A DNA stretch of 20,000 bases from the NCBI GenBank assembly GCA_002005505.1, contig KV908347.1, forward strand, positions 135,943 through 155,942, given 5' to 3'. Origin of the DNA: Botryococcus braunii. Its lineage: Eukaryota > Chlorophyta > Trebouxiophyceae. The first letter of the stretch is position 1, and every line of letters starts with the position of its first letter. The notes beneath the pieces are model-generated. The model saw only the letters and a program-made list of their open reading frames with translations. It ran no database searches and was not told where the DNA came from. Below are positions 1 to 10,713 of this stretch, one piece after another. Position numbers and translations under genes: made by a program.

Positions 1-2897
1 TTGAGCCTGAAACACCGCACAAAAATTGGGTTGTTCCATAATCTATGGATTGAATGGCAATACGAGCGGCAAGCGTCAAGGACCGATCAATACATCACGG
101 AGTGCAGTCGACTATCACAAAACGTACAAGGCAAAGTTTAGAGGCTTGATTAGAATACCATGCTCATGTTTGCCTGCTTTCCAGGTATTTTGTCTCACAG
201 TTTAGTGAAACGACAGGCTTTTGTCCAAGGCCTTCAAAGTAGCGGTATCTTGTGGTAGCTGTTCTCAACATGTAGCTCAAAAAAATTTCATGTTATGTAC
301 ACCTGGTTGTCAATGTGTGATTGCACGTCAAGCAAGTTAAGTAAGAACACGCTGAGCTGTCGACGTCGATCTGCGAAGTTCGCACAGTGCCCGAATGCAA
401 CAGAACTCCAAGGCTTGAAGCGGCCCTGAAAGTCCCGGTCGGAATCTGTCGCGAATGTCGATTTAACAGGTTATTTACAAGGGATAACGCGAACCATATC
501 CAGCCCGGCCCGGATGCCAAATATGTCTGCTAAATTAGCAGGGCTAATCAACCAGGAACTTCATTCGAAGTTCGATCTCGGGCCTTGTTAATCAGGCTTT
601 AGTAGCGCATGAGGAACTTGCCCGGAGGGTGAGCTTCACGATTGCTCGGGACGTGGGGCGGGGGCTGGCTGCGCGACTCCCTTACGGGGGGGTTGATGTG
701 CGAGCGATGGGTTGGGGGATGGATTTGCTTGGGGATGGTTGGGGGGGGGGGGGGGGGTTGACTTCCTCTTAAGTAATCAAATACTACCGGAGCAAGCCGG
801 TATTCGTCGTCTATTATGTGGTCCGTGATTCGGCCTTTGCTAATTGCTCCTTAGGAGATGAAACGAACCACGGGCGTTCTTTGGTGTGTAATATACACTG
901 TGTCTTTTTTCTAAATACACACTGTGATGATACACAGCGAAGATTGGGGAAAAAGCTGGTAATGAGAACAACTCCCTGAATATCTTGAATGGCAGGAGCA
1001 CTCATTTCTTTTTTACATTATTCCAACAAGCCTACAATTTTCATTAGACATGTAGAGGCAATGTCAAAAGTTTAGTTAGCAGAACTCTAGCATCCATTTA
1101 TGCTAAATATCTGGTTAGATATCGTGTTAGCTAGCTTGAGGTCTTCCAGAACAACAGGATAGCTATAGCTTGCTCAAATGCCTTTTATGGCCGTCCCTCG
1201 GCTCACCCTCGGTTTATCAATGCCCGGAAGACACGCTATTGAAGTTCAGTACGTACAGGCATACATCCATGATCAGATGTGTCTACTACACTCCGGAGTG
1301 CGTATCCCTTTCTGCTTTTGTTGTTAGGCACTATACTTAGCTTGGCCGCTGCTACTCATAGCAAAGGTCCAACAGTCTTCCAGAATTGGTTTGTTCAGTA
1401 ATGATTATTCATGTGTACGGCTCAGACAGGGTGGCGTGTGTGAATTAAGATTCATGTGTATGGCTTTGACACACACTGTACAAGTTGTACACATACGAAC
1501 ATCATAGCCGTTCGTCGTCATCTGCAACTGTTGGTTTTCTCCAATTTCTCTGTCTCATGAAAAGTTTACACATGTGTCTCTGTCTTCTTTCAGGGTCTAG
1601 GGCCGCTCTTGGGATTATATCAAGTTATGTGTACCATGTCTTATCATAGAGGCTGAAAAGTAAGTGTGTTGATTTCAGGTGACAGTTACCGGGGATTTGG
1701 ATCCTGCGACACGTCAAGAGGAATCGATTGAGAGTTTGGAAGAGCCGCGTGGCTGCGTCACCGAGCTTCTGGCTGAAGCCTTTAGCACACTGTGTTCGGA
1801 CTGATTGCTTGATTGCTAATACGAGGAAGTTCCCCGGTTTGCTGCCCTTCCAAGGGAGTCTTCGACCCTTGCAAAACCAGCTTCCGACCCTCGAATTTCA
1901 AGTTGAACGATTGAATAGGCAGTGGACCTGCGTTGTGTGGCCTTGCTTTTGTATTAAACGTAGGCTCTTGGCTTCAGTCATCTGAAGGAGGGTGACGTCG
2001 AGCAGGGGTGTACGGCATCGTCTCCGATCAGATCTACTTGCGAAGGCAAATCTCTCTGTTCTCGCATCGGTCTTCAAAGAATGTGGATTTCCTTGACTTT
2101 TACTTCTGCCTGAAGTGTTCCTACAAACGATCCTTACACCCGTCTTCATAGGCACCGTCGGAACCCTCTCAGGCCCGCGAGAGACATCCCCCCCAAACTT
2201 GTGGCATCTCCTTGGCAATGAGATCCATGCGTTGTTCTGGGTTACCACCCCTGGACTGATGGTCATGGGACTTTGTGAATTCATTCCTACCGTGCGGTGT
2301 CGAAACTTTACCCAAGACGACGCAACCGTTGGATCTCTGATAGTAGCGTACCCAAGTGATAATCTGTAAGTAGACACCAGGCAGACCCATGATATTAGCA
2401 CCGCCTCCGTGCTCCTACAGCACACTTGTACTCACCGAGGAAAGTTCTCAGAGTTCTTTGTGTCCATCGAAGGCGTCTTCCTTTATATGTGGATTAATGC
2501 TGGTGTTTGAGGTCTACAGAGAAGTGGCTTGTACTTCACACTGCTGATCTTATAGTGCTACCATAAGATGTAGCTTTGAAATGTACTTTTAACTTGTCCG
2601 AATCATGTTTGACGCAAATGTGTAGAGAACTGGCTCAAGGAGAGAAGCTGTGGAAGAGACATTACAAGGGATTGGAAGTACCGACACTGACTACCCTGAA
2701 AGAGCTTAAAGAAGCTCTGTGCAGTGTATGATGCACCCTCTGTCCCCCTCTGTTTCTGCTATGAGTGGCACGACCTGCCAAACACATCACTTAGTTTTCA
2801 TGAGGGCTGACGGATATTTTCCGGCAAAGATCCTTGCTTATGGGGGGTTCTGGCAGGTGCAGGACTAGGAGAGAAGAAGGAAAAAGCAGATTGGATC
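1..2897. other. Left spacer without a supported gene
   Basis: No convincing coding region, RNA gene or transposon is seen here. Open frames on both strands (for example 1898-2425 minus and 2115-2369 plus) overlap each other, carry no domain or signal I recognise, and look like chance frames. A 17-base G run lies at 741-757. A good acceptor-like site (gatttcag, ending near 1679) is followed by a 42-codon open stretch beginning VTVTGDLDP and ending at a stop near 1803. It could be a terminal exon, but no upstream exon was found. Confidence 0.5.
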
Positions 2898-3155
2898 ATG
2901 AGGAGTAACTCAGCAATGGGTCGGCCTGGAAGAGCGGCATCTCTCTGGCAAAGTTGCTTGGTGCTGCAATTGGCCTTCATTCTTTTGGCGAGCAATCCTG
3001 TGGTTCATGCACGGAGTCTGTCTCAGATCTGCACCACAGCGGCATGCATGCGGACCTGCACGGTGGTGAATGCCCCTCTGGGGTACGATCGTGGGAAGTG
3101 TGTTTCAGGGGACTGCACATGTTGCATAGGCGATGTTTGCAGTATTGTACCTTAA
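2898..3155 (+). CDS. Secreted cysteine-rich peptide, defensin-like (CS-alpha-beta pattern)
   Basis: An 85-residue precursor. Seen: a basic N-terminus, a hydrophobic stretch at residues 16-32, and a likely signal-peptidase site after VHA (residues 36-38), leaving a mature peptide of about 47 residues. All eight later cysteines lie at 45, 50, 54, 68, 73, 75, 76 and 81. The spacing contains CxxxC (50-54), GxC (66-68) and CxC (73-75), which is the cysteine-stabilised alpha-beta signature, and the GxC...C stretch fits a gamma-core. Known of the family: such peptides are secreted and act as antimicrobials, inhibitors or signals. The role here is inference. Many plant members have an intron in the signal region; none is needed here. 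The ATG at 2898 was chosen because it puts the signal peptide in place. A longer overlapping frame (2954-3379) lacks these features. A tgtaa motif at 3184-3188, 29 bases past the stop, could be an algal-type polyadenylation signal. The alternative is a chance cysteine-rich frame. Confidence 0.6.
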   Translation: MRSNSAMGRPGRAASLWQSCLVLQLAFILLASNPVVHARSLSQICTTAACMRTCTVVNAPLGYDRGKCVSGDCTCCIGDVCSIVP

Positions 3156-4218
3156 AGGTGTGTTTGGCATCTGGCAAAATGCTTGTAAGAAATGGTATTG
3201 TCAAGGTTTGGGCATACGGTGTGTCAACTTTTGCATTTGTCTGCCACTGCTACAATTTCTGGTTGGAGCAATGCATGGACATCCTTCTGCAGTGCTTACA
3301 ATTATCTGGGAGCTGCTGGGTGCTCCGGCCCTCTTACAGTACATGGCATATGTTGGAAAGCAAATCAGCAGGCTCCTGAATCCAACGATGAGTTATCCTA
3401 GTGCTTCCAAGGACGAGATATTGTAGTGCTTTTACCTAGATAGCGGCTCTGATGCGAGATTATGCTCCCTCCGGGCAGCCCAACGCTGAATTTCTGTTCA
3501 TTGCACAAAATCAGTTTTGTTGCTTTGGCCGCAACAACTTCTTCCTGGGTTCACATGAACAGTTGCCCCAATCAGCCTCCATGCAGTCCCCTCTGGAACC
3601 AGCCTCCATGGATCCCCCCTTGGAAAATTAGTGTAGAAAGACCATACACTAAGGCACAGTGACCCGTGTGCATCTGCATCACCTTCCCCCACATGATCCA
3701 TAGATTAATTTGCATAATGTATAGTGGGGCAGTCATGCTCTGTACTGAAGGTATGCATGGTGGACTACATCGAGATAGAGACTTGTGTTCAAGGGAATTG
3801 TCAGAACCACGCCATGTAGTGGGTTCCTTTGGTCGCTGTCACAGCTGTCCTCGTATGGACACCCGTGCATTTTGGGCCACATTATAATCTACCTAGTGAG
3901 TACCTAGTGAGGCCATTTCAATGGACACTGGAACCAGTAGCACTGGGTGGCTGTGTGGAGGATGTCCATAACACGTGTGTAGTGATCATTCATTATTGAA
4001 TCGACTGTGGGTCGGAATCGAGTGCGCCTATAGGATTAGCTTGTATGTAATGGACGATGAGGAAGGCAGTGGACTTCCCAACGAGGCTAGAGACGGGTGA
4101 CTTTCATGGGTAGAGGCAGATCCTGAACTACCTAGGACGTTTTAATGTTACAAATGCCACATGTAGATATGCCCTAGTACTAGTAGTACTACTACAGTAT
4201 AGAGTATGGTATGTGTAC

Positions 4219-4301
4219 TATAGTGTACACATATTCTGTCACAATAAATGCCCTTGTATGATAGTGTACACTATGGTGTGTTTACTGTAGTGTACACTAT
4301 A
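4219..4301. repeat. Short inverted-repeat element (MITE-like) with 12-bp perfect ends
   Basis: tatagtgtacac at 4219-4230 is exactly complementary to gtgtacactata at 4290-4301, giving 83 bases bounded by perfect 12-bp inverted repeats. A third copy of the core, atagtgtacactat (itself a palindrome), lies inside at 4261-4274. The core gtgtacac is repeated in a locally AT-rich stretch. This could be a tiny MITE remnant or a cruciform-forming simple repeat. No coding capacity and no clear target-site duplication are seen. Confidence 0.35.
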
Positions 4302-5023
4302 ATCACTTTCCATTAACAGTGCCATACACTAGGAGCCACCAAAGAAGCTGCTTAAGTTAGTCTAACCCAGCTACTGTCAGATACCCCACAATTTTCAAAA
4401 TTGTAGCTGGCATATATATGAATTCAGTTCAAGTCGGTCCCTGACACTCAGGTACGGAAGTGCCGGCTTTTTCTGGCAAGATCACGATCGCAGAGCCCAT
4501 ACACAAACATGCTCTCCCATGATGGCACAAGTGAACATCTTAGAGGTGCCAAACACATAAGGAAACGATTCCGCACTGAGCCTGCTTCAAATAGTGCGGC
4601 TACCAGGCGCCAGCTGGTCTGCAGACTTCTGAGCATAGTACGGTTACGTACCTTCAGATCCTCTGGTCTAGACTTTCACACACACAAGGGTACCATGACC
4701 TGCTCCGCGCACTAATACTAACTGTATGCAAAATTGTGTCTATAACTGTATGCAGATACATCCCGACCTCCAGTATAAATCTCCCACTCTCGTTTATATA
4801 GGGTACATATGTAACCCCCCAACTCCCGATACTAAACACCATTCCTGCCTACAGCATACGTGTACACCTCGAAGTGTTACACTTGGCATAGTTCATGCAC
4901 GCACTTTCAGCGTACGCATGCAGCATCCCCCCCCCCCCCCCAAAAAATGGAGAGAGATTCACAACAGCACCAACAGCAACAAAACGGCAGCAGCATGAGT
5001 TGCCCGTAGGTAGGCACATGCAC

Positions 5024-5041
5024 TATGCATTATAATGCATA
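5024..5041. repeat. 18-bp perfect palindrome
   Basis: tatgcatta followed by its exact reverse complement taatgcata, about 38 bases downstream of the stop codon of the minus-strand two-TM gene. It could form a small hairpin in that gene's 3' UTR or be a chance AT-rich palindrome. Confidence 0.4.
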
Positions 5042-5078
5042 CTGAGTGATAATTATCTAGTGATAATTTTCGGACTAA

Positions 5079-6659
5079 TCAAGGCACTGGGGGGAACCCA
5101 GACAGGGTACCACATTTAGCATGCTGTGCAGCACGAGATCCAGGACTTGGTCGGACCCTGGTATCACATGGAGCATCACGTGGTGCAGGTAGCACACCAG
5201 CCTCACACCCTTCCAACATGGCATCGCCCGGATCTGCTTTTGGTGAGACCAGGTGCTCAGCAGTATCTTCTGCCAGCTGTCGTTCTCGTTGTCGCACATG
5301 CCTCCACACGGACCAACTGAAGTACAGTACCAAGCCAATGGAAACAAAGATCGAGTTCAGCACTGCCCCAACAAGGCCTGTCCAGATTGCTTGGTACGTG
5401 TCGTAGTCCATGCTTGTACCGCCTACCCAGAAACTGGTCTTGCGGTACAGCGCCCTTTCAACATCATTTGCCCCTGTCCAGCTCGGCCACATTTCCACAT
5501 CAACATCGTGGGAGCATCGATAAACGGTAGGGTCCGCCCAGTCCATCATGTTTGCAATTCGAATGTTTGATGCAGGGTTGAGCAAGCACTCCCGCATTAA
5601 TGTTTCGTTGGGCGTCAGGGCATCAACGAACGCTTTATAAGCATAGCCCCATTCCGACCCAGTCACAAAGCTCTGCTGCATTGCATTTGAGACTTCCGTC
5701 CATTTCCGCGGAAGAGGGTCATTCTGCCCATCTTCGGCCGGGGCGGGATCCAGCATAACCTCGTAGTCGTACCGCTTACTATCCTGCAACCTTCCAAAGC
5801 GGAGAGCCATTGCCCAGCCTGTAAATCTATCATATCCCTGAGCCGCACGCCCGCCTAGATCAGGTTGGGCTCGGAAAACGATGCTGTCGCGCAAGTCCAA
5901 GGTGTCACTCCATTGTAACACATTGTTGGCCTTGTAGTTCACGCGCTCCTCCTCATTGGTCAGCTTACTTGGCAGCCTCCACCTTTTTGGGTTCATCTGC
6001 GGGGCAATGCTGAGGCAAGAATGGGGGTAGCTGGCAGACATTCGGCCATCCTTGCCGATGACAAGTGCCCGGACGGTGCTTCTATTGCCGTAGGCCCAAA
6101 CCATGTCCTCCTTCATGTAGCACCAATTGAAGGTGCTTCGGTTTGAAGGCTGCTGAAAGTAGGACACCATACCCAGAATAACCAAGGCCCGTCTCTCTAA
6201 CGGCACTTCCAGGTGAATCGGTGTCGCTGCTCCCGTGCCAGAAGAGTTGCGTTTGGCAAAAGTGCAGTTCAGTCTGAGGTCTTGCAGTATGGAGGATGCG
6301 TTCTTCATGATCCCCTGGGATGTCTGGCCCATACCCTCAGGGCACATCGTCCACTGGTTGTCCCTGTGCCTAGCCAGCCCGAGCTTGGTGCTCCATTCTA
6401 GCTCAGTTTCAACCTCGCTGAAGCGGGGAAAGAGGGCGAAGAAGAAGACGAGCAGCAGAATGAGGCACAGCAGGGACCCCACGAACTCCGAGAATCCGTC
6501 CACTTCGTAGATGTTGAGGTGGTGGCGGAAGCTTCTAAACATATGCCACAGTCCTGTGCGGCGCTGGGGCCCAGATGTTAATCGGTCGTGATTCTGAACA
6601 TGCCCGCCCTCCTGCTCGCCAGTGTCACCGATATCCTTCCTGATTGTTGTTAGTCCCAT
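5079..6659 (-). CDS. Two-TM membrane glycoprotein, family not recognised
   Basis: An intact single-exon frame of 526 residues. Seen: a polar N-terminal tail (about 1-56, basic around 41-47), TM1 at about 57-78, a large domain at about 80-420, TM2 at about 423-450, and a charged, proline-rich C-tail ending PPVP. Six N-glycosylation sequons (N120, N131, N138, N173, N192, N351) and six cysteines (106, 132, 180, 215, 358, 382) all lie between the two TMs. This argues for a lumenal or extracellular ectodomain with cytosolic ends. The topology resembles that of CDC50, P2X or DEG/ENaC proteins, but I see none of their signature motifs, so no function is assigned. A paralogue at 11746-13352 aligns along the whole length and matches this start (both read MG..TIR) and this stop. 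The ATG is followed by G. A 20-base block 42-61 bases upstream is identical in the paralogue. No intron is needed. Confidence 0.85.
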   Translation of the reverse strand: MGLTTIRKDIGDTGEQEGGHVQNHDRLTSGPQRRTGLWHMFRSFRHHLNIYEVDGFSEFVGSLLCLILLLVFFFALFPRFSEVETELEWSTKLGLARHRDNQWTMCPEGMGQTSQGIMKNASSILQDLRLNCTFAKRNSSGTGAATPIHLEVPLERRALVILGMVSYFQQPSNRSTFNWCYMKEDMVWAYGNRSTVRALVIGKDGRMSASYPHSCLSIAPQMNPKRWRLPSKLTNEEERVNYKANNVLQWSDTLDLRDSIVFRAQPDLGGRAAQGYDRFTGWAMALRFGRLQDSKRYDYEVMLDPAPAEDGQNDPLPRKWTEVSNAMQQSFVTGSEWGYAYKAFVDALTPNETLMRECLLNPASNIRIANMMDWADPTVYRCSHDVDVEMWPSWTGANDVERALYRKTSFWVGGTSMDYDTYQAIWTGLVGAVLNSIFVSIGLVLYFSWSVWRHVRQRERQLAEDTAEHLVSPKADPGDAMLEGCEAGVLPAPRDAPCDTRVRPSPGSRAAQHAKCGTLSGFPPVP

Positions 6660-6700
6660 ACTCAGTCGTCGTTACGCGTGGTTCTTGCAGTTGTGGCGTG

Positions 6701-6720
6701 TCAGCCCTGCACCTCCCTGC
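6701..6720 (-). promoter_or_regulatory. Conserved 20-nt block upstream of the two-TM gene
   Basis: tcagccctgcacctccctgc (plus strand) is identical at 6701-6720 and at 13403-13422, upstream of both paralogues. The surrounding bases match much less well. It could be a promoter or 5' UTR element kept since the duplication, or simply a stretch not yet diverged. Confidence 0.3.
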
Positions 6721-6896
6721 CCATGCAATCAACCGACCCATCTCTGACATGCAAGGTTGCATAATGACACACCGGCATGTGTATGTGGTGCGTGGGGCAC
6801 GAGGGCACATTCATACACAAACCACGCGGTATACGGTTAGGATAGGCTTCACTCTTGACATTAAACTATGCGCCCCCTACACGCACCTGCACGCAT

Positions 6897-7494
<598 letters not shown>

Positions 7495-8659
7495 CCCACA
7501 CCCCCATGCACACCCGCTCGCGCACGCAACACATAGCCGTCGCACGGCAATGCTAGTGCCATTGACCAGAATTATGACTGCCGTCTAGGGAGACACTCGG
7601 TAGTGTAAGTTAGGCTCCTATCAGTGGATGTATTGTTTGCAAGTCTGGTCCCTTGCAGCTTATCAGCGGCTCACAGACCCTCGCCGGGCTTGACCCGTCA
7701 TTCAAGCAATGGTCTGAGATTGGACCCTCCTTGTATTTCAAGGAACCACCTTCTTTGATCAACACCGACGTAGACAACACTTCAAAAGGAGATTTTCTGT
7801 AGAGGTGGTTGGCAACAGTGAGGAAATGGCAAAGTCAGACAAGCATGTGGACAGCCACAATGTCCATTTGTAGGCACTGGACAGGAATAGCTTATTGCAG
7901 GATCACCATTGCAGTGCTCAATGATTGCATGCCTATGCATCACTATGGACCTGACCTCCATGCGCTTCAAAAGGCAGATCTCTGGTGCTGGCACTGGGCC
8001 CGGTGCTATCAAGCAAAATTTGTGGTCCTGATATCATGATAATCATGGTGGTCCTGATCAGGCCCAAAACCAATGCAGAAGTTTCATTACCTAGTTCAAG
8101 TAGCTGCGTGCTGCAGCTCCTCTTGGGTCAGCTGAAGATCCCATGTTTAACGGAAGCAGGTGTCGAAAGTAAAAAACAGACTCCAACTTCAGCGAGTCAC
8201 TTGGAATGGCTGTGGCCGCCAGGTTGGGACAACAGCATCGCCTGAGTAGGTTACAGTTGAAGGTAAGATTCTTGATAACACAAGTTGTAGACCATGGGTT
8301 TTGCAGGCTTCGTGAAAACATGTGGAAGCTGTCTTTATGTTGTGCACAGAATAGTCTAAGATTGCGCATTACCATGGCAGTGCACCCTGGATTGTCAGCA
8401 GTTGTCTGACCCCTCGCAACAACGACAGTAATGATCAATATGAAATACTCAATATAACTTTCAAATCTATGGTGCATCTGCATTCATAATAATATGACCC
8501 ATTTCGTCGCCCCCCCCCCCCCAAAACTTACACATACACACATGAAGGCACCCCAGTTTGATATTCAGAAACCCATTTACAGCAACAGCGCGTATGAACA
8601 CAATTAGTTAACTTACATTTACAAAAGGCTTATAGTAACACCATCTCGTAGACACGTTG
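7495..8659. other. Spacer without a supported gene
   Basis: No recognised gene. A 130-codon minus-strand frame (8091-8483) has a hydrophobic N-terminal segment (about residues 11-23) and eight cysteines in its following part, so a secreted product is conceivable. It shows no family pattern, and plus-strand frames overlap it. A consensus-like donor (gaag/gtaaga) occurs on the plus strand near 8262 but with no long open exon before it. A run of 13 C followed by four A lies near 8511-8526. Confidence 0.4.
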
Positions 8660-9061
8660 CTATCGTATCAAAGCCCGTTCGGACACCCTCAGGTAGGGTT
8701 TTGCTGGTTCAAACGTGGTCGCCGTCAATCGGTGAAAGCCTGTATGATGCAACACAATTATTTTGTTTGATGAATCACTATTTTGGATCCCATCACGGGG
8801 TAAACGATGTGGAGTATGGACTGGGCAAGGTTGCTGATCGGCCCTGCGACTCGACCAACAGACGTGCTTGCAAGCATACCTGGATAGGTTACATACACGA
8901 ATTGAATGGTAATTTTCTCTTAGAACACTGCATATAGGAGAACGGCTTATCTCAGTCCTATGGAGGTATGCGAATTCTAGTAACTCGGTCATGCGTGGGA
9001 CGGCTATTCGTGGTAGCCGTGACAAAGAATGCAATTGAGTGACTACCCTAGTCGATATCTG

Positions 9062-9301
9062 TATGTTTTGAACTTTGTTGAGGGCGTTCCCGCTGATAGG
9101 GTCGGGTAGGTCTGGATCTTGGTAGGAAGTCTGGATGATCCACACTGGTCGGGCAGCTGTTGTAAAGGGCAGCTCCACGGGCGTTCCACCTCCGGTACAT
9201 CGGGAACCAGTCAGAAATTCAGAAGTCCCATCGCACGTTGTTTTATGCCAGAGTCTGCCGATGTGAGACTGTACCGCGGAACTTCCATCGAAGCGGTAAT
9301 C
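9062..9301 (-). pseudogene. Possible coding fragment, family not recognised
   Basis: Minus-strand reading downstream of a CT/C tract gives about 75 residues of ordinary composition: GDYRFDG, then GRLWHKTTCDG, GTPVELPF and SYQDPDLPDP, before becoming less convincing. It reads like part of a secreted or ectodomain protein with a few cysteines. The open frame continues to 8660, but that part looks like noise. It may be an exon of a gene whose first exon is 9555-9761, with the CT/C tract as intron, or a decayed gene. I could not find a splice pair that joins them cleanly, so the call is tentative. Confidence 0.25.
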
Positions 9302-9324
9302 CCCCTCCCCTCCCCCCCCCCCCC

Positions 9325-9422
<98 letters not shown>

Positions 9423-9549
9423 CCCCCCCCCCCTCCCTCCCCCCTTCCTCCCTCCCTCCCTTCTCCCCCCCTCTTCTCTCTCTCTCCCCCCCCTCCCTCC
9501 ATCCCCTCCCGCTCCCTCTCCCTCTCCCTCTCCTTCCCTTCCTCCCCCC
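9302..9549. repeat. CT/C-rich polypyrimidine tract
   Basis: About 250 bases made almost wholly of C and T on the plus strand: C runs, (CT)n at about 9329-9420 with one interruption, C runs again, and CCCT or CCCTCT units to 9549. It is purine-only on the minus strand. Frames across it (ERERER, SLSLSL, PPSLPP) are low-complexity artefacts. Confidence 0.95.
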
Positions 9550-9554
9550 ACTCT

Positions 9555-9761
9555 TCAACATCTGCGAGGACCAACACTGGTGAGGCCAGGATTACTGGTG
9601 AACCAAGGATCCTCAGGAGTTAATCCAGGAATCGTCAAGGGAGGTGTTACGTAACAATCTGAAGGCCTGGCTGATAGCCACGTGTCGCTGAATACTAGGA
9701 GGCCTAGAACCAGGTCTGCCAAGGAGTTAGCAATGCCTGACTCTCCAGCCGACTCAGCCAT
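9555..9761 (-). CDS. Hypothetical short ORF, possible first exon
   Basis: A 68-codon frame starting with ATG at 9761. Residues about 14-31 are hydrophobic (LADLVLGLLVF), as in a signal peptide or anchor, followed by a proline-rich segment (TPPLTIPGLTPEDPWF). The frame ends as it enters the purine tract on this strand. A GT donor-like site (ccagtgttgg) near its end would allow splicing to 9062-9301, but the phases I tried do not join well. No family is recognised. It may be chance. Confidence 0.2.
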   Translation of the reverse strand: MAESAGESGIANSLADLVLGLLVFSDTWLSARPSDCYVTPPLTIPGLTPEDPWFTSNPGLTSVGPRRC

Positions 9762-10014
9762 CAGGACGATAATGTGTACAATCAGCTCCAGAAGTCACGC
9801 TTCGACTATATAGCTAGTAAAAAGACTAGTAATATGTTACTATAGTACACATACACATATAATTCATGGCTTCACAGAACATGATCATACAAACAACATG
9901 TGTCCCTGCCAGGTATCTCTCAGCTCTGACAAACAGTCCATTTACGGTCGTTCATGTAAGCGGTCGTCTGCTCACACAGTAACATAGGTGCAGCGTATTG
10001 AGACGCCTCTCCGG

Positions 10015-10138
10015 CCAAATTAATTAGCCTAGGTTTAGTAGAACGTGGATTTGCCAGCCCTGATTCATTGCTGGAGCCAAATTAATTAACCTAGATTTAG
10101 TAGAACGTGGCTTTGACAGCCCTGATGCATACGCAGGA
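10015..10138. repeat. Two tandem copies of a 62-bp repeat
   Basis: Copy 1 is 10015-10076 and copy 2 is 10077-10138. Both begin ccaaattaatta and contain tttagtagaacgtgg followed by cagccctgat, with scattered substitutions. It lies immediately before the retroelement-like fragment and might belong to that element's non-coding end. This is not shown. Confidence 0.7.
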
Positions 10139-10143
10139 CATCA

Positions 10144-10713
10144 TTGAAAATGTCGTCAGCACCGAGCACGCCACTGCTAGGGCATTTTGGGCTCCCACCA
10201 TCACCAGCTACAGCTAAGGACTTAGCCAGCAGGAGGAGCGAGGGGAACCTACTAAAGCTAAGGTGCGATAAGTGTGCAACGAAAAGGGGCACTTCGCAAT
10301 TGCTTTTATGGAGTATGCATGTGACGTGGGAAACCCCTGAAGGGGCAGAGCGCCAGATTCAAGGTTTCTATGCAGTACTGCATATATGTACAGAGAGACT
10401 ACTCCGTGACTAGTATACTGCATAGAAAGGCTTTGTACTAGCTCGTGAAGGTGGCCTACATGATTTGGGCATCCACCTTTTAGCTATCCCACGTGGTGCA
10501 CTTTTTATCAAAAGGGTCCTCGGAATCATCAGTGCAACACTTTCTAGGAGCTCCTAGGACCAGCATGATTCCGTGGCTGGCATGCCGGCTACCCCCCCCC
10601 CCACGTGGGTGCACCCTTTCAGGTGAACCGGTGCCTTACGAAATGTCTGTTCATCATTCGAACACACCCAGGGCTTACGAGCTATCTGGTTGATTGATAG
10701 TGGAGCGTCAATT
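10144..10713 (+). mobile_element. Decayed Ty1/copia-like gag-protease fragment
   Basis: Two retroelement hallmarks occur in order on the plus strand. First, at about 10264-10305, there is a CCHC zinc-knuckle remnant: CDKCATK, then after a one-base frame change GHFAIA, with the last cysteine position reading F (TTT, one change from TGT). Second, at 10687-10710, WLIDSGAS is the aspartic-protease active-site motif in the form common to Ty1/copia polyproteins, with D-S-G as the catalytic triplet. A stop follows one codon later and several stops lie between the two motifs, so the piece is dead. I found no integrase, reverse transcriptase or RNase H, no primer-binding site and no clear LTRs. The family is inferred from the motif wording; a gypsy-type origin is less likely but possible. 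Confidence 0.5.

Larger units (their letters stand above)
3156..5078. other. Spacer between the peptide gene and the two-TM gene
   Basis: No gene is supported. Frames such as 3133-3426 and 4726-4998 are short, show no domain, and overlap frames on the other strand. The stretch holds a short inverted-repeat element near 4219-4301, a C15-A6 run at 4927-4947 and an 18-base palindrome at 5024-5041. Small direct repeats are also present: the ctagtgag motif twice near 3892-3910, and gtgataatt twice near 5046-5070. Confidence 0.5.

Noticed and set aside
1680..1803. Acceptor-like site followed by VTVTGDLDP, reminiscent of plant heavy-metal-associated (HMA) proteins
   Set aside because: Only about seven residues fit; no CxxC metal site and no upstream exon found; what follows does not resemble the family.
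1898..2425. 175-codon minus-strand frame
   Set aside because: Overlaps plus-strand frames of equal quality, has unremarkable composition and no domain or signal.
2954..3379. 141-codon frame overlapping the cysteine-rich peptide gene
   Set aside because: Longer, but lacks a signal peptide at its start and any motif; the shorter frame has a signal peptide and ordered cysteines.
9119..9654. Frames rich in ERERER, SLSLSL and PPSLPP
   Set aside because: Translations of the CT/C tract in several frames on both strands; no independent coding evidence.
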